Positions 21,166 through 29,702 of a stretch of 39,736 nt of DNA are shown here, piece by piece. Where the stretch lies: NCBI GenBank assembly GCA_002633005.1, contig NMRA01000063.1:904768-944503 (forward strand). The letters are read 5' to 3'. Position 1 is the stretch's first letter, and every line of letters begins with the position of its first letter. Both the position numbers and the translations under genes were made by a program. Origin of the DNA: Phoronis australis. Lineage: Eukaryota; Phoronida; Phoronidae. The notes under the pieces are model-generated. The model made no database searches and was not told where the DNA came from. It was given only the letters and a program-made list of their open reading frames with translations.

Positions 21166-21261
21166 CTTTAAGTCCTCGAACTACATAATGGAACGTCAAT
21201 AACTGTAAGCAAAGTACAAGTCACTGGTCACAAAACTAATAGATTGACCATCCTAGTCAGA

Positions 21262-21475
21262 GCACCAACAACTCATAATACAACTAACCTAACCAACCTA
21301 ATAGCCATGGTACCAGTAATTGATAACACAAGCATGTGGACGGGCGATTAACCCTAGCTACCAACCCAGCCAGGGTACAAATAACTGATAATACAAGAAC
21401 ATAGATGGGCGACTAACCTAACCAACCTAGCCAGAATACTAGCAAACTGACTGACCAGCCATGACAGACCACCAA
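21262..21475. repeat. Degenerate tandem repeat, unit about 65-95 bp
   Basis: Recurring blocks CTAACCTAACCAACCTA, ACTGATAATACAAG and GGGCGA(T/C)TAACC in loosely repeated order, close to exon 3 of the TGOLN2-like gene. Confidence 0.6.
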
Positions 21476-21483
21476 TAACTGAC

Positions 21484-21578
21484 CTTTTTCTTGTTGTGCA
21501 CCACCAGGTAGGCTGCAATTGCCAGGATGACCACTGTTAGGAAGTAAGCCATAAAGTTACTGCTGCGACTACCTGTCC
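21484..21578 (-). CDS. TGOLN2: TGN38/TGOLN2-type membrane protein, exon 3 (transmembrane)
   Basis: Acceptor TTGCACTGTTACAG, donor AAG|GTCAGT. Two bases complete the Gly codon begun in exon 2; it then reads TGSRSSNFMAYFLTVVILAI followed by AAYLVVHNKKK. This is a single membrane helix with a lysine stop-transfer cluster. Human TGN46 has the same layout (SHFFAYLVTAAIL...HHNKRK). The positive-inside lysines place the C-terminus in the cytosol. Confidence 0.88.
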
Positions 21579-22150
21579 CTGTAACAGTGCAAAGTTATTG
21601 ACATTCTAACTAAATCTAGTGTTCGCTCATGTCACCAACCTATATCCAGCCATTACGCTTTTGGTCCATAGAATAATGCACCAGTCAATTCCAACGTTTA
21701 CTAGTCACTTCTAATGTGAGTGAGGATCAACTTGTGAACATTTACATATGGTCAGTGGTCTAAAAATCTCTAAGTTCTTTAGGTTTTTGTCAGAAAGGGG
21801 TGCAAAGCACCTATGATGTTAACCAAGATCAATGTGCTTTTCCAGACACTTGGTAAGCCATAAGTTTAAAGCTACACTATAACATAGCTTTAAAAATTTA
21901 AGTTACACTATCAACATCAGAAATTTAAAGGTCTTCCCCCTTTGAACATTTTAAAATACATTGTGCTGCAGAGTGTAAAAAAGCAAAATTTTGAGTGAAA
22001 TTGCAAAACTGACTTCTTTCCAACTTTCAGCTCTGCAAATAATATTTTAAAACTTATTTAGCGAAGTCACTAATCACAAAAGAAATTTAACAGAAGCACC
22101 ATCAGACAAGACTTCTTAAAAATGCAATAGCAATAGAGAATATGTACTAC
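21579..22150 (-). other. Intron 2 of the TGOLN2-like gene
   Basis: GTAGTA to CTGTTACAG on the minus strand, phase 1. No repeats or genes seen in it. Confidence 0.75.
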
Positions 22151-22819
22151 CTGGTATCTTGGTATCTAGACCAGGTGAAGCATCAATACCATCTTGGTCC
22201 TCATTAGTGTGGTTCTCTGCACCATCATCACCATTTTCATCATTGGTTGAAGATACAGTTGTAGATGTTGCAGAACTAGTGTTGATTGCTGGCATGACAC
22301 TGCTTTTAGTTGTAGACAGAGAACTACCATTGGCAGGCAAATCAGCATCAGTACTTGTAGCAGCAATATTCGTAGTTGTAGGCAGAGAACTACCATTTAC
22401 AAGCACATCAGCAACTGTACTTGTAGCAGTAATATTTGTAGTTGTAGGCAGAGAACTACCATTTACAAGCACATCAGCAACTGTACTTGTAGCAGTAATA
22501 TTTGTAGTTGTAGGCAGATAACTACCATTCACAGGCGAATTGGTACCTTTGGTCGAGGTGTCAAGACTCTTTGTGGTAGTGGATGTGGAACTATTCTTGG
22601 TCATTTCTGTTGGAGATGCAGCATTTGCATTACTTGATAATACCATGGTACTGTGTCCAGTTGACAGAGAGTTGGTAATAGAGCTGGTATTAGAGCTGGT
22701 ATTAGAGCTGGTAGTAGAGCTGGTAGTAGAGCTGGTAGTAGAGCTGGTAGTAGAGCTGGTAGTAGCGCTGGTAGTAGAGCTGGTTTGAGCTGTGACTGGA
22801 GGGATGGTCCGACTCTCAC
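22151..22819 (-). CDS. TGOLN2: TGN38/TGOLN2-type membrane protein, exon 2 (mucin-like stalk)
   Basis: Acceptor TTTATCTACAG, donor CCAG|GTAGTA, both phase 1 and consistent with the exons on either side. It encodes about 223 residues very rich in Ser and Thr. First comes a run of TTSS units from a 12-bp DNA repeat (about 22680-22790). Then follow three to four copies of a 22-residue repeat, NGSSLPTTTNITATSTVADV plus two residues, with N-glycosylation sequons (NGS, NIT) in most copies. A short acidic stretch follows (DENGDDGAE, HTNEDQDG). Such a heavily glycosylated repeat stalk before the membrane is the TGN38/46 pattern. The antisense frames here are shadows. Confidence 0.85.
22320..22560. repeat. 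Coding 66-bp tandem repeat
   Basis: 66-bp unit (22 codons) repeated three to four times within exon 2. Neighbouring copies at about 22376-22516 are almost identical. In-frame length variation would change the number of glycosylated stalk modules. Confidence 0.85.
22676..22790. repeat. Coding 12-bp tandem repeat (TTSS)
   Basis: GAGCTGGTAGTA repeated about nine times on the plus strand, read as Ser/Thr codons in exon 2 on the minus strand. Copy-number change keeps the frame. Confidence 0.9.
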
Positions 22820-23807
22820 CTGTAGATAAATGATACCTTGAGATGACAGTGCAGGCACTGATAAGTTTCAAGCAAAATACCAAAACTTGTGAAGTTTTTA
22901 CAAGACAACAATTTCACTTTTGAGAAAAAATGAATTTGCCCAGTTTTGCAAACTAAACCAGAAGATATGCTCTTACAGTGCAGGGGAAAAGGCTCCAATA
23001 ATTACTAAGTGTGCATGTTATTTTTAGTTAGAAAGTAACATTATACTGCAAGCTCCGTTACAGTCAATAGTATGTATATACAGGCTAGTTTCCAGCCTAG
23101 CAATAGGTGAACGAAGCCTACCCATGTAGCGTTTGGTCCAAACCTGAGGAAAACCAAGCCAAAAATTAGCGTTTCAGATTTATTTTCTACATTATTCAAC
23201 AACAATGGAGGAATTTGGTATAGCAAAACACAGAGTAAGAAACAATTCTCGGACATCATTTATGAAACACATTTGTACTCTCTCTCACTTTAAGCTGCTG
23301 AAATTTGTTATTTCCTTAAGTAATAATTGTTAGATTTTAAACAGATCTCAAATTTAGAATGACGGTGAACGTGCATGCGAAGTGAAAGAGAGTACCCTGA
23401 AGGGATTTACCTTTTAGGTGAGTGGGCCATTTTGAAATATGTTGATTCTCACTCCGAAAGGTATTTTGGGCCTTTTAAGTGGTTCTCATCACTGCGAAGC
23501 TGAATCATTATGCCAGACTGATACAACACATATGGCAAGACTCAGGTTTAAGCAAGCTTCCATACAGGAGAGTTAAGGGTCCCCATGATAACATCGAAAG
23601 CTTTTAAAACAGAACTTTGAGCTTGTACAAGTAAGTATTTGATTATTACGACAATAAAGATTGTCACAATTCCTACAACGTTGCCTTATGTAGCAAGTGT
23701 CTTGCATATATATTAGTAGGCCTACAACTTACAAGGCTACAGTGCCAGTTCCTGTACTAGTATATTGGATGACAGCTTTAAATTTGAGTGGTTTCTGCGA
23801 GACTAAC
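22820..23807 (-). other. Intron 1 of the TGOLN2-like gene
   Basis: From GTTAGT (23807) to TTTATCTACAG (22820), phase 1, 988 nt. The frames at 22816-22998 and 23041-23259 are unsupported. No repeat seen. Confidence 0.8.
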
Positions 23808-24336
23808 CTTGAGATGCCAGCAACCTGTAAATCACACACAGACCCAAAGCGTTGTCCCTTGTACACGTAGAAGAGCAGTTGTCAAGCTCCGACTCTTTTG
23901 TTAACCACTCACAAATAAAAGCAGTAGCATTTACTTGATGTAGTTTTAATTCTTCGACCATTTCCAACATGTCTTTCAAAGTTCCCATATTTTTCGCCGG
24001 TTTGTCAATGCAATTACTTAAGATTTCCTTCAGAACAAGTTTACAGATGCCTTGATAATTTTCGCACAAACTGAGATATCTTAGTATGTCCATGTTTTCA
24101 CTTAAGAACTCCATTTCATGGGAATTCTTGTCGTTTCCCGTGCCAAGCACTTCTATCATGTTTATTATCTGGCTATGATTCTTGAAGACAATCGGAAGCG
24201 TACAATTGTTGTTCTTCAAACCTTTCAACAAAGTGATAATTTCTTTGGACAGTTCAGCTGGTTCAGAAAAACGAACGAACTCAACACACAAAAGTATAGA
24301 GATTAAAAACGAAACCTTTAACGACAACGTCGCCAT
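23808..24336 (-). CDS. TGOLN2: TGN38/TGOLN2-type membrane protein, exon 1 (signal peptide and Cys-containing domain)
   Basis: Starts at ATG 24336 in a good context (GAAAATGG). Residues 1-24 form a signal peptide (MATLSLKVSFLISILLCVEF). The next roughly 150 residues form a mostly helical-looking lumenal domain with eight cysteines, an even number that would allow four disulfides, including ICEWLTKESELDNCSSTC near the end and sequons NNNC, NHS and NAT. I do not recognise this domain; vertebrate TGN46 and KCT2 lack a comparable one as far as I recall. The exon ends CAAG|GTTAGT in phase 1, matching exon 2. All four exons total 1,443 nt, or 480 aa. That exon 1 belongs to this gene rests on phase, strand and signal peptide, not on homology. 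Confidence 0.75.
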
Positions 24337-25615
24337 TTTCAGTGGTACCTTTTAAGTTCAACACCAGGTGGCAAGCGAGTACCCAACTGCGCCCAGTCTC
24401 GTACCAAAGACTCTAGATGGCGCTGATCGGTTTAGCCAGAGACCGTAGAGACCGTCAGCGTCTTTGTTTGTGGCTAGTCTCCTGCACAGACCCACAAGCT
24501 ATCCGTGACGTCAGCTTGTGAGGCCCGGGAACCAGGCTAGGCAACACGTAGCCCCTCGGCTGGCCGGTTAGGGGCTTCTGTACGCATTTCGTCCCGTGTA
24601 TTTTAAACGGACGCTAGGCCAAATCAAATCCGGCCACCGATTAAGAGTTTTCACCTCGATCGTCTGCACTCTAAACAATGAGCTATGCCGGGCGTGCGTT
24701 CAGTAGACGCTAGGACCTACGCTAGGACCTCTAGCTAAAACCTAGTCAAAGTCACGAGTTCTCATTTAAAATACACGGCAATACCTCACGTAATCTCACG
24801 AAGTCTTGCTTTTTAGTGAGGTCCTAGCGTTACTGAACGGGAGGCAGGTATACTGGGGAACCCAATGTTCGTCCGCCTAAGCATAAAACCGACTTGCTGT
24901 TGTACTCACTGAATTATTCCACTTCAAAGTTATGATCTGAATAGGATTCGATTTAACTCTCACAGATATACCGCATTCATCGATTCGGAAGTTTTCTTTA
25001 ATTTGTGCCGAGTTATTTCAAATGTGCACTGCCTTCGGCAGCCATTTTATTGTGAAACCTAAGTTCGTCATATGCTGCCCCCTTTTGTAAAAACTGAGAA
25101 ACATGCAGAAAAAGGCCAACGAAGTAATGAAAATTGCAACAGCCTGTTTTTATTGACATAAACTCGATTTGAAGCTTTGATGTTGAGCTCTGCACTGTGG
25201 TTTCCAATAAAAGCCAATTGGACAACATTTCAATGCAGTTTAATGGTGAATGCGTGAGGCAAAAATGTTAAGAACCCAGCGTATCGCATTTGTCTGCGGA
25301 TTTTTCCTTTGGCCTTCTAGATCCTACTAGTGCCTGGGACAACCAGATACATTGCATAAACAAACCCTGGATCATGTTTTGTGTCCCGTCGGAAGAAAAT
25401 TTAAATTCGAAAACATCTTCTGAAAACGCACAAAAAAGTGTATTAGTAAAATCTACTGTTTTTTAAGTGGTTTTAAAAAACAATCGGTAAACTCACCGAT
25501 TTTTGTCTCATTACTTTGATACGTGTTTCTCCCGAGAGGTTAGTACCTAACGTGAAGACGAGCACTCCAAATTGGAACGCTAAGTCCCGCGTGGTTGCGC
25601 TGCACGCGAAACAAG
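24337..25615. promoter_or_regulatory. Upstream (possibly bidirectional) region with a CpG-containing part
   Basis: Lies between the TGOLN2-like start (minus strand) and a possible plus-strand first exon at 25616. The first 500 bp are richer in G+C and CpG than their surroundings. It includes several CTAGGACCT repeats (about 24708-24835) and the CRE-like palindrome listed next. No TATA box is obvious. The frame at 25013-25228 is unsupported. Confidence 0.45.
24493..24520. promoter_or_regulatory. CRE-like TGACGTCA site within an inverted repeat
   Basis: A perfect TGACGTCA octamer (24506-24513; the CREB/ATF consensus) lies 170 bp upstream of the TGOLN2-like ATG. It overlaps a perfect 8-bp inverted repeat, CACAAGCT (24493) and AGCTTGTG (24513-24520). 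CREB/ATF binding is inference from the motif. Confidence 0.45.
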
Positions 25616-25649
25616 ATGGCGGACGAACTTTGGAGCCTGACGAAAATAG
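25616..25649 (+). CDS. Possible first coding exon of a divergent gene
   Basis: Reads ATGGCGGACGAACTTTGGAG..., i.e. MADELWSLTKI, then a donor ATAG|GTAACC leaving phase 1. The start sits in AACAAGATGGCGGAC, the YY1-type motif common at transcription and translation starts of housekeeping genes. It lies in a locally GC-rich stretch upstream of AT-rich DNA. I do not recognise the protein and found no convincing second exon. It would be head-to-head with the TGOLN2-like gene, 1.28 kb apart. Without splicing, the frame continues only a few residues. Confidence 0.35.
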
Positions 25650-25917
25650 GTAACCGGACGATATAGCTCATTGCTCGAAACTATCACTTAAAAATGAGCT
25701 TCTTTTTTCAGTGATCTTTTCTGCTTCTAGTACACAGTCTTCGATGAAGCAGCCGGATCTACATGAATTAAGGTAACTTTGGAGAACAAAAATTCCAACT
25801 CCACTTTTTTGGTTGCCGTTAACTTTTTCACCACGCGCGCGATAACCACAGTATGTCAACTAGAGTCACGTGAGTTAGGCAACTACTGATCGAGCGATGC
25901 GCGTCTCCCACTCCCAC

Positions 25918-26446
25918 CTGGTTCCTTGCGTACGTGCCGCTAGGTTGGGCGGTAGCCGCGCCAGCACGCTTGGCAGGTATCACTTTCCTCGGGAAATTTT
26001 TTTACCGGCGTTTCTGATTGACTAGTCGACTTCTCAACAAGAACTGGCATGACTGATGGACTGAAGTGTAAAATAATGTGGTCTGTTCAGTGTTTAGAGT
26101 CAGACAAATCGGTGCTTAAAATTTGTGTTCAGGAAATGTGAAGCCTAGAATTTGTGATTGCGCCTTTTCGGAATACACCTTTCTACTGTGCTGACTTCGA
26201 TAGTGTCCTGTTCATACAGTATGAATACCACACCGGTTAAATCGGCCAGATATGTGTTTATTCGGTACATGTAGGCCACGCGGCTATTACAAAAACGACG
26301 CCACTTGCATGTCAAGGCTTGAAAAATAGTTCGTGACAGTCCGCCATTTTTTCACGGTGTTGTAAAGCTAACCATTGACTGCCGAGGTTACATCGCGTGC
26401 CACTGCGTGATACCTGCGTGACCGAGCTAAGCACACAGGGAACCAG
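25918..26446 (-). mobile_element. Short inverted-repeat element, copy 2 (529 bp)
   Basis: Reverse-oriented relative of 6969-7546, starting CTGGTTCCTTGCG and ending CACAGGGAACCAG. The GCGGTAGCCGCGCCAGCACG block is at the left here and the GTTGTAAAGCTAACCATTGA block at the right. It is shorter than copy 1. Non-coding. Confidence 0.75.
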
Positions 26447-26448
26447 CG

Positions 26449-26765
26449 CAGTGGCGGATCTAGGATATCACAAGGGGGGGGGGCAACATTTTGTCCGGCT
26501 GTAAGCATTTGCGCAAACTGAACCACGATTGTAGATGCGCATAGCACCGAATGGGGGGAGGTCACGGTCGGGAGGTTTTTTTTCTGTTTTTACCTCTAAA
26601 AATCAAGCATTTTCCTTGATTCCTGAAGTATTATCCAAGAAAAAAGGAAAAAAAACACGGAGAACATGTCAAACAGGAAAAACTGCAACTACCGAAGACT
26701 CGAACTCCCGATCGACCTGGCGGATAGAGAACGCGTGCGTTACCACTACACGACCACGATTTAAA
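26449..26765 (-). repeat. tRNA-derived SINE, copy 2
   Basis: Same unit as 12417-12730. It starts at CAGTGGCGGATCTAGG, two bases after the previous element ends, and its tRNA-like head (minus strand: GTGTAGTGGTAACGCACGCG then GGGAGTTCGAGTC) runs into the TTAA of Kolobok-like copy B. The B-box match GTTCGAGTC is better than in copy 1. It is not a tRNA gene: there is no foldable acceptor stem or complete cloverleaf. Confidence 0.72.
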
Positions 26766-27097
26766 GGCGAAGGCAACCTTTTCCATGTCATTTTGAGCTA
26801 AAATAAGGTTGGTTGGTTATCCTAGACATATTTTCCACTTAATTACAGCTTTTCGTAATTTTATAGGTTACTCGTCCGCTACTCCGGAAGTGACGTTTTA
26901 GGAGGCAAGCGTTTCCCGCCACTTGGTGTTGCGTTGACTTTACCGTGCGAATCTGTTCTATTATACTTTTGTTTTGTGCTGTTTTTCAACAACTGTCGCC
27001 ACCACTTTCCATCGGCGAGTATTCTGCGGCAAGATAGGTTAGTAGAGAACTCAACTACGTTGGATTTAGGGATTGTTTAGTGTGTTGTAAGCTGAAA

Positions 27098-27493
27098 ATG
27101 GCTGGAGTCGGTGTCCCGTATCACAGTGACAGTAGTGTGAGTGACGGAGACCTTGTTCACAGCAGTGGTGACGAAGAATTTTTTCACGGACATTCAGTGG
27201 GTGGGTACATGTTTGAGCCCGAGTATAACGAGGCAGAGTACGCACAGGTACAGGCAGCTGTTGAGAGAAACGAGGCGGCTACTGAGGACAGACGTGGTGA
27301 CACATCTTGGTGCAGATGCACTGTGTGCGTTGTTATGCCTACTTCAATGGAATGCTTGTGCTGTTCAGAGTTCGACAAGGCCAAGCCACTACTGGACATG
27401 GTTAAGTGGGCCTCCGGCATACCACGGACAGAGGAACAACTGTCCCACTTGCCAGAGTGTCCCGCGACACACTCCCACTGGATGGTGACCTGA
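27098..27493 (+). CDS. P2RX7-like C-terminal zinc-domain protein encoded in the transposon
   Basis: From ATG 27098: MAGVGVPYHSDSSVSDGDLV, an acidic Ser-rich leader, then GGYMFEPEYNEAEYAQVQAA, then DTSWCRCTVCVVMPTSMECL followed by CCSEF. The Y.FEPEY leader and W-C-x-C-x2-C...MPT..E..CC.E pattern are characteristic of the P2X7-receptor C-terminal (ballast) domain, a cysteine cluster that binds zinc in P2X7 and occurs alone in many invertebrate proteins. The normal continuation, with further Cys and His, is absent. After about residue 95 the frame reads antisense to the transposase fragment (KWASGIPRTEEQL...) and stops at 27491. So the protein is probably truncated by the same deletion that removed the transposase core. 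Its role in the transposon is unknown. Confidence 0.7.
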   Translation: MAGVGVPYHSDSSVSDGDLVHSSGDEEFFHGHSVGGYMFEPEYNEAEYAQVQAAVERNEAATEDRRGDTSWCRCTVCVVMPTSMECLCCSEFDKAKPLLDMVKWASGIPRTEEQLSHLPECPATHSHWMVT

Positions 27494-28198
27494 GCACCCA
27501 AACTGCTTACATCGTGTCGTGTGACTCCCTCGCTACATACCTGGCACCTTCTAAATAGGTCCAACACTTTAGACAAGTCCACAATAAACTTATCAAAGTT
27601 TGGCTCACCGATCTGTTCACTGGACGACGACTAACTGTCCTCTTCACTGGGTGTCGAACTGAGCCTGGCGGTAATCACTCCCACTACTCAATATCGCTGC
27701 AGGGCTGCTTAGAGGCTCTGGGCTGGAAAAAACAGCACAGGGCGAATCACTACTGGTTCCAGGAATTGCACGCTCTGGGGGTACGTTCGGAGGCACGGGT
27801 GACGGTAGATGAAGTGCCTCCACTGGCTCCAGTCACTGTACTGGCCACAGCTCGCGAGGCTTCTCGCTTCAAATACGCACTTCTCGGGGGTGGCGACGGG
27901 GCACTACCGGGAATCAACACAGACGGAATGGCAACCTTCTTCAGACGTTGTTTCGCTGGGACCTTCATCAGTTCAGCGTACAAATCCCTTTCGTAATTGG
28001 ACGGCAGAATGTGCTTGCCACACACACGGTAATTCTCTACTGCTTTGTACGTTGCGTGGACGGGAAACGCTTCGTTCTTCACACGAACGAGCCAAGTACG
28101 GCGAAGTGTGTCATCCATCAGAAAGCGATCAAAGGTACTCCCAAAGCACGCGTGAGCCGATAATTAGTACACCCTGGTACGCAGCAACAGTGTGGCAA
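27395..28198 (-). pseudogene. THAP-domain transposase fragment, copy B
   Basis: Minus strand. The expected ATG is TTG at 28198; then PHCCCVPGCTNYRLTRALGV, a frameshift, DDTLRRTWLVRVKNEAFPVH, and NYRVCGKHILPSNYERDLYA with the C-x2-H ligands, then IPSVLIPGS. After a Ser/Pro/Thr-rich linker comes FIVDLSKVLDLFRRCQVCSE, GAQVTIQWECVAGHSGKWDS and RGMPEAHLTMSS. The C-x2-C...G..V.I...C..GH...W pattern is common in THAP-type transposases just before the catalytic core. Coding stops near 27395, where the opposite-strand gene begins. Lost start, frameshift and missing core make it a pseudogene. Confidence 0.78.
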
Positions 28199-28467
28199 GT
28201 TGACTGACTAGTAAATGAAAGCAAACGACGACGGAACTTAACACAACCGAGGTAGAACAATGACTGACTCGGCAGCTCTCACTGTCAGACTATATGAAAA
28301 GAAATTGGCGCGAAATGCTTGCCTCCTAAAACGTCACTTCCGGAGTAGCGGACGAGTAATTAATAAAATTACGAAAAGCTGTAATTAAGTGGAAAATATG
28401 TCTAGGATAACCAACCAACCTTATTTTAGCTCAAAATGACATGGAAAAAGGTTGCCTTCGCCTTTAA

Positions 28468-29170
28468 GAGAACGCAGAATAACGACAGAACGACAATTTT
28501 TCTCGAGCGCCGATGAAATAATTTAGTTTACTCAAGGAAGAGTGTCGTTAATAACACAAATTTGGCGTGTGAATATTTTACATGTTCAGTTTTTTAACCA
28601 CATCGGCGCAAAGCTGTATATTTAGTATACAGCTTTGCCGCACAAAGGCAGCTAGTATGATGATGCTTCAACCGAGAACCAGAACACCCGTTTTTTTACT
28701 TGACTAACTTTAAGCGTCAAATTGGAGAAAATGATTTTCATTTTGTTCTAAAACTTACTTATTTATAATTATTTAGCTCAAAAGCGTACAACGTGGTTGT
28801 TTTGAGTTAGATTTATTAAATGTTAACCTTTCAACTGTTTATAAGTCACATACCGCAGCCGGGTGCCTGGTGATGAGTAAAACTCAAAAGCGCCGCGTAT
28901 TACAAAGCGAAATGTCTTCTGTTGCGCACAAAAGATTTCGGTGGATTAAGACGCAAATCATGCATGCTAGAACTATTGATCACTCAATTACTAAAATGCA
29001 ATTGTGGAAATAAATAAAAGTAATCAAAAACGGTATGTTAACTGAATTTTTAAAGTTTCATTGCTAATAATATGTTAAACAAACGTACGTTGATCTTTAT
29101 TGTGAATGTTACGTGATAATTTGGGTGATACTTGAAAGCGAATCATATTTTGGCGAAAGAATCCCAAAAT
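28468..29170. other. Intergenic, AT-rich
   Basis: No gene seen. It contains one strong hairpin, listed separately. Confidence 0.45.
28608..28638. repeat. Perfect hairpin, 12-bp stem
   Basis: GCAAAGCTGTAT and ATACAGCTTTGC separated by 7 bases (ATTTAGT). Possibly the relic of a palindromic element end. Confidence 0.6.
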
Positions 29171-29175
29171 GGCAG

Positions 29176-29697
29176 TGTTACGGATGATTTGCCAGGTTAT
29201 TTTGTTCATTGTGTATTTTGTATGTGATGTTCTTTTGTTTTACTTAGTGTTAGTTTTCTGTCTCGCCGCTAGGCCCTTTTTAGTCTATTGTTTCGTTGGT
29301 TGCTATTGCACTCTGCCCGCATCATTTGAAGCGCCAAGTGGCTTACTGTTGTCATGTGTATAGTGAGTATTTTCTTTCTTTATCTGTATCGCTTTGGACG
29401 CAGTTTGTACATTTTATTTTTCTTAGTTTGTATATTTGTGTAGATATTATTGTATTTAATTTACTGTATTTGTTATGTATAATTTGTTCCCGTGGTCTGT
29501 TTTTTCTTTGTATCTTGTGTTGGCCACGCCGCGGGTCAGCCATTTTGGTAATTTTGTGTTTTCTTGTTTTTGCAGACAAGATGTATGGTGTTCGGACTTC
29601 ATTTTCACTATGTGTTCATGGGGAACATTTGCCCCACGGAGCAAAAATAAAAGACTACACTATCATTGCTTCCTTTTCGTATATTCCCACGGTAACA
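29176..29697 (+). mobile_element. Solo LTR (522 bp) with 5-bp target duplication
   Basis: Begins TGTTACGG and ends CCACGGTAACA, so the ends are inverted TGTTAC/GTAACA with the TG...CA of retroviral-type LTRs. The flanking 5 bp are identical: GGCAG at 29171-29175 and again at 29698-29702. An AATAAA signal lies at 29646-29651, about 46 bp before the end, as expected in an LTR. No internal retroelement sequence is adjacent, so this is a solo LTR left by recombination, most likely Gypsy-like. A strong acceptor (CTTGTTTTTGCAG) lies inside at about 29579. Confidence 0.88.
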
Positions 29698-29702
29698 GGC
29701 AG

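Larger units (their letters stand above)
17525..21483 (-). other. Intron 3 of the TGOLN2-like gene (4.0 kb)
   Basis: Runs from GTCAGT (21483) to TTCTCTGCAG (17525) on the minus strand, phase 0. It contains three tandem repeats, listed separately. The frames at 18490-18774 and 19539-19730 have no supporting features. The rest is AT-rich single-copy-looking sequence. Confidence 0.8.
26762..28467 (-). mobile_element. Kolobok-like THAP transposon, copy B (two convergent genes)
   Basis: TTAA at both edges (26762-26765 and 28464-28467), ends TTAAAGGCGAAGGCAACCTT and its inverse. Only about 150-160 bp are inverted-repeated (26762-26915 against 28310-28467), unlike the 315-bp arms of copies A and C. 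From the right end a THAP transposase remnant runs leftward. From the left end a separate reading frame with a P2RX7-like domain runs rightward, and the two meet near 27390. The catalytic part of the transposase is missing, so the copy is internally deleted, but both terminal gene starts survive. Confidence 0.85.

Noticed and set aside
22159-22788. Plus-strand and alternate minus-strand frames over the stalk exon (Val/Leu-rich)
   Set aside because: Antisense or shifted shadows of the Ser/Thr repeat exon, whose own frame has matching splice sites and phases on both sides.
26690-26765. tRNA gene on the minus strand
   Set aside because: A and B boxes are present, but there is no complete cloverleaf or paired acceptor stem, and the same unit recurs at 12417-12730: a SINE head.
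27184-27394. Extension of the minus-strand transposase frame through the P2RX7-like gene
   Set aside because: This part is the antisense of the WCRCTVC...CC domain on the plus strand; the transposase-like motifs end at about 27395.
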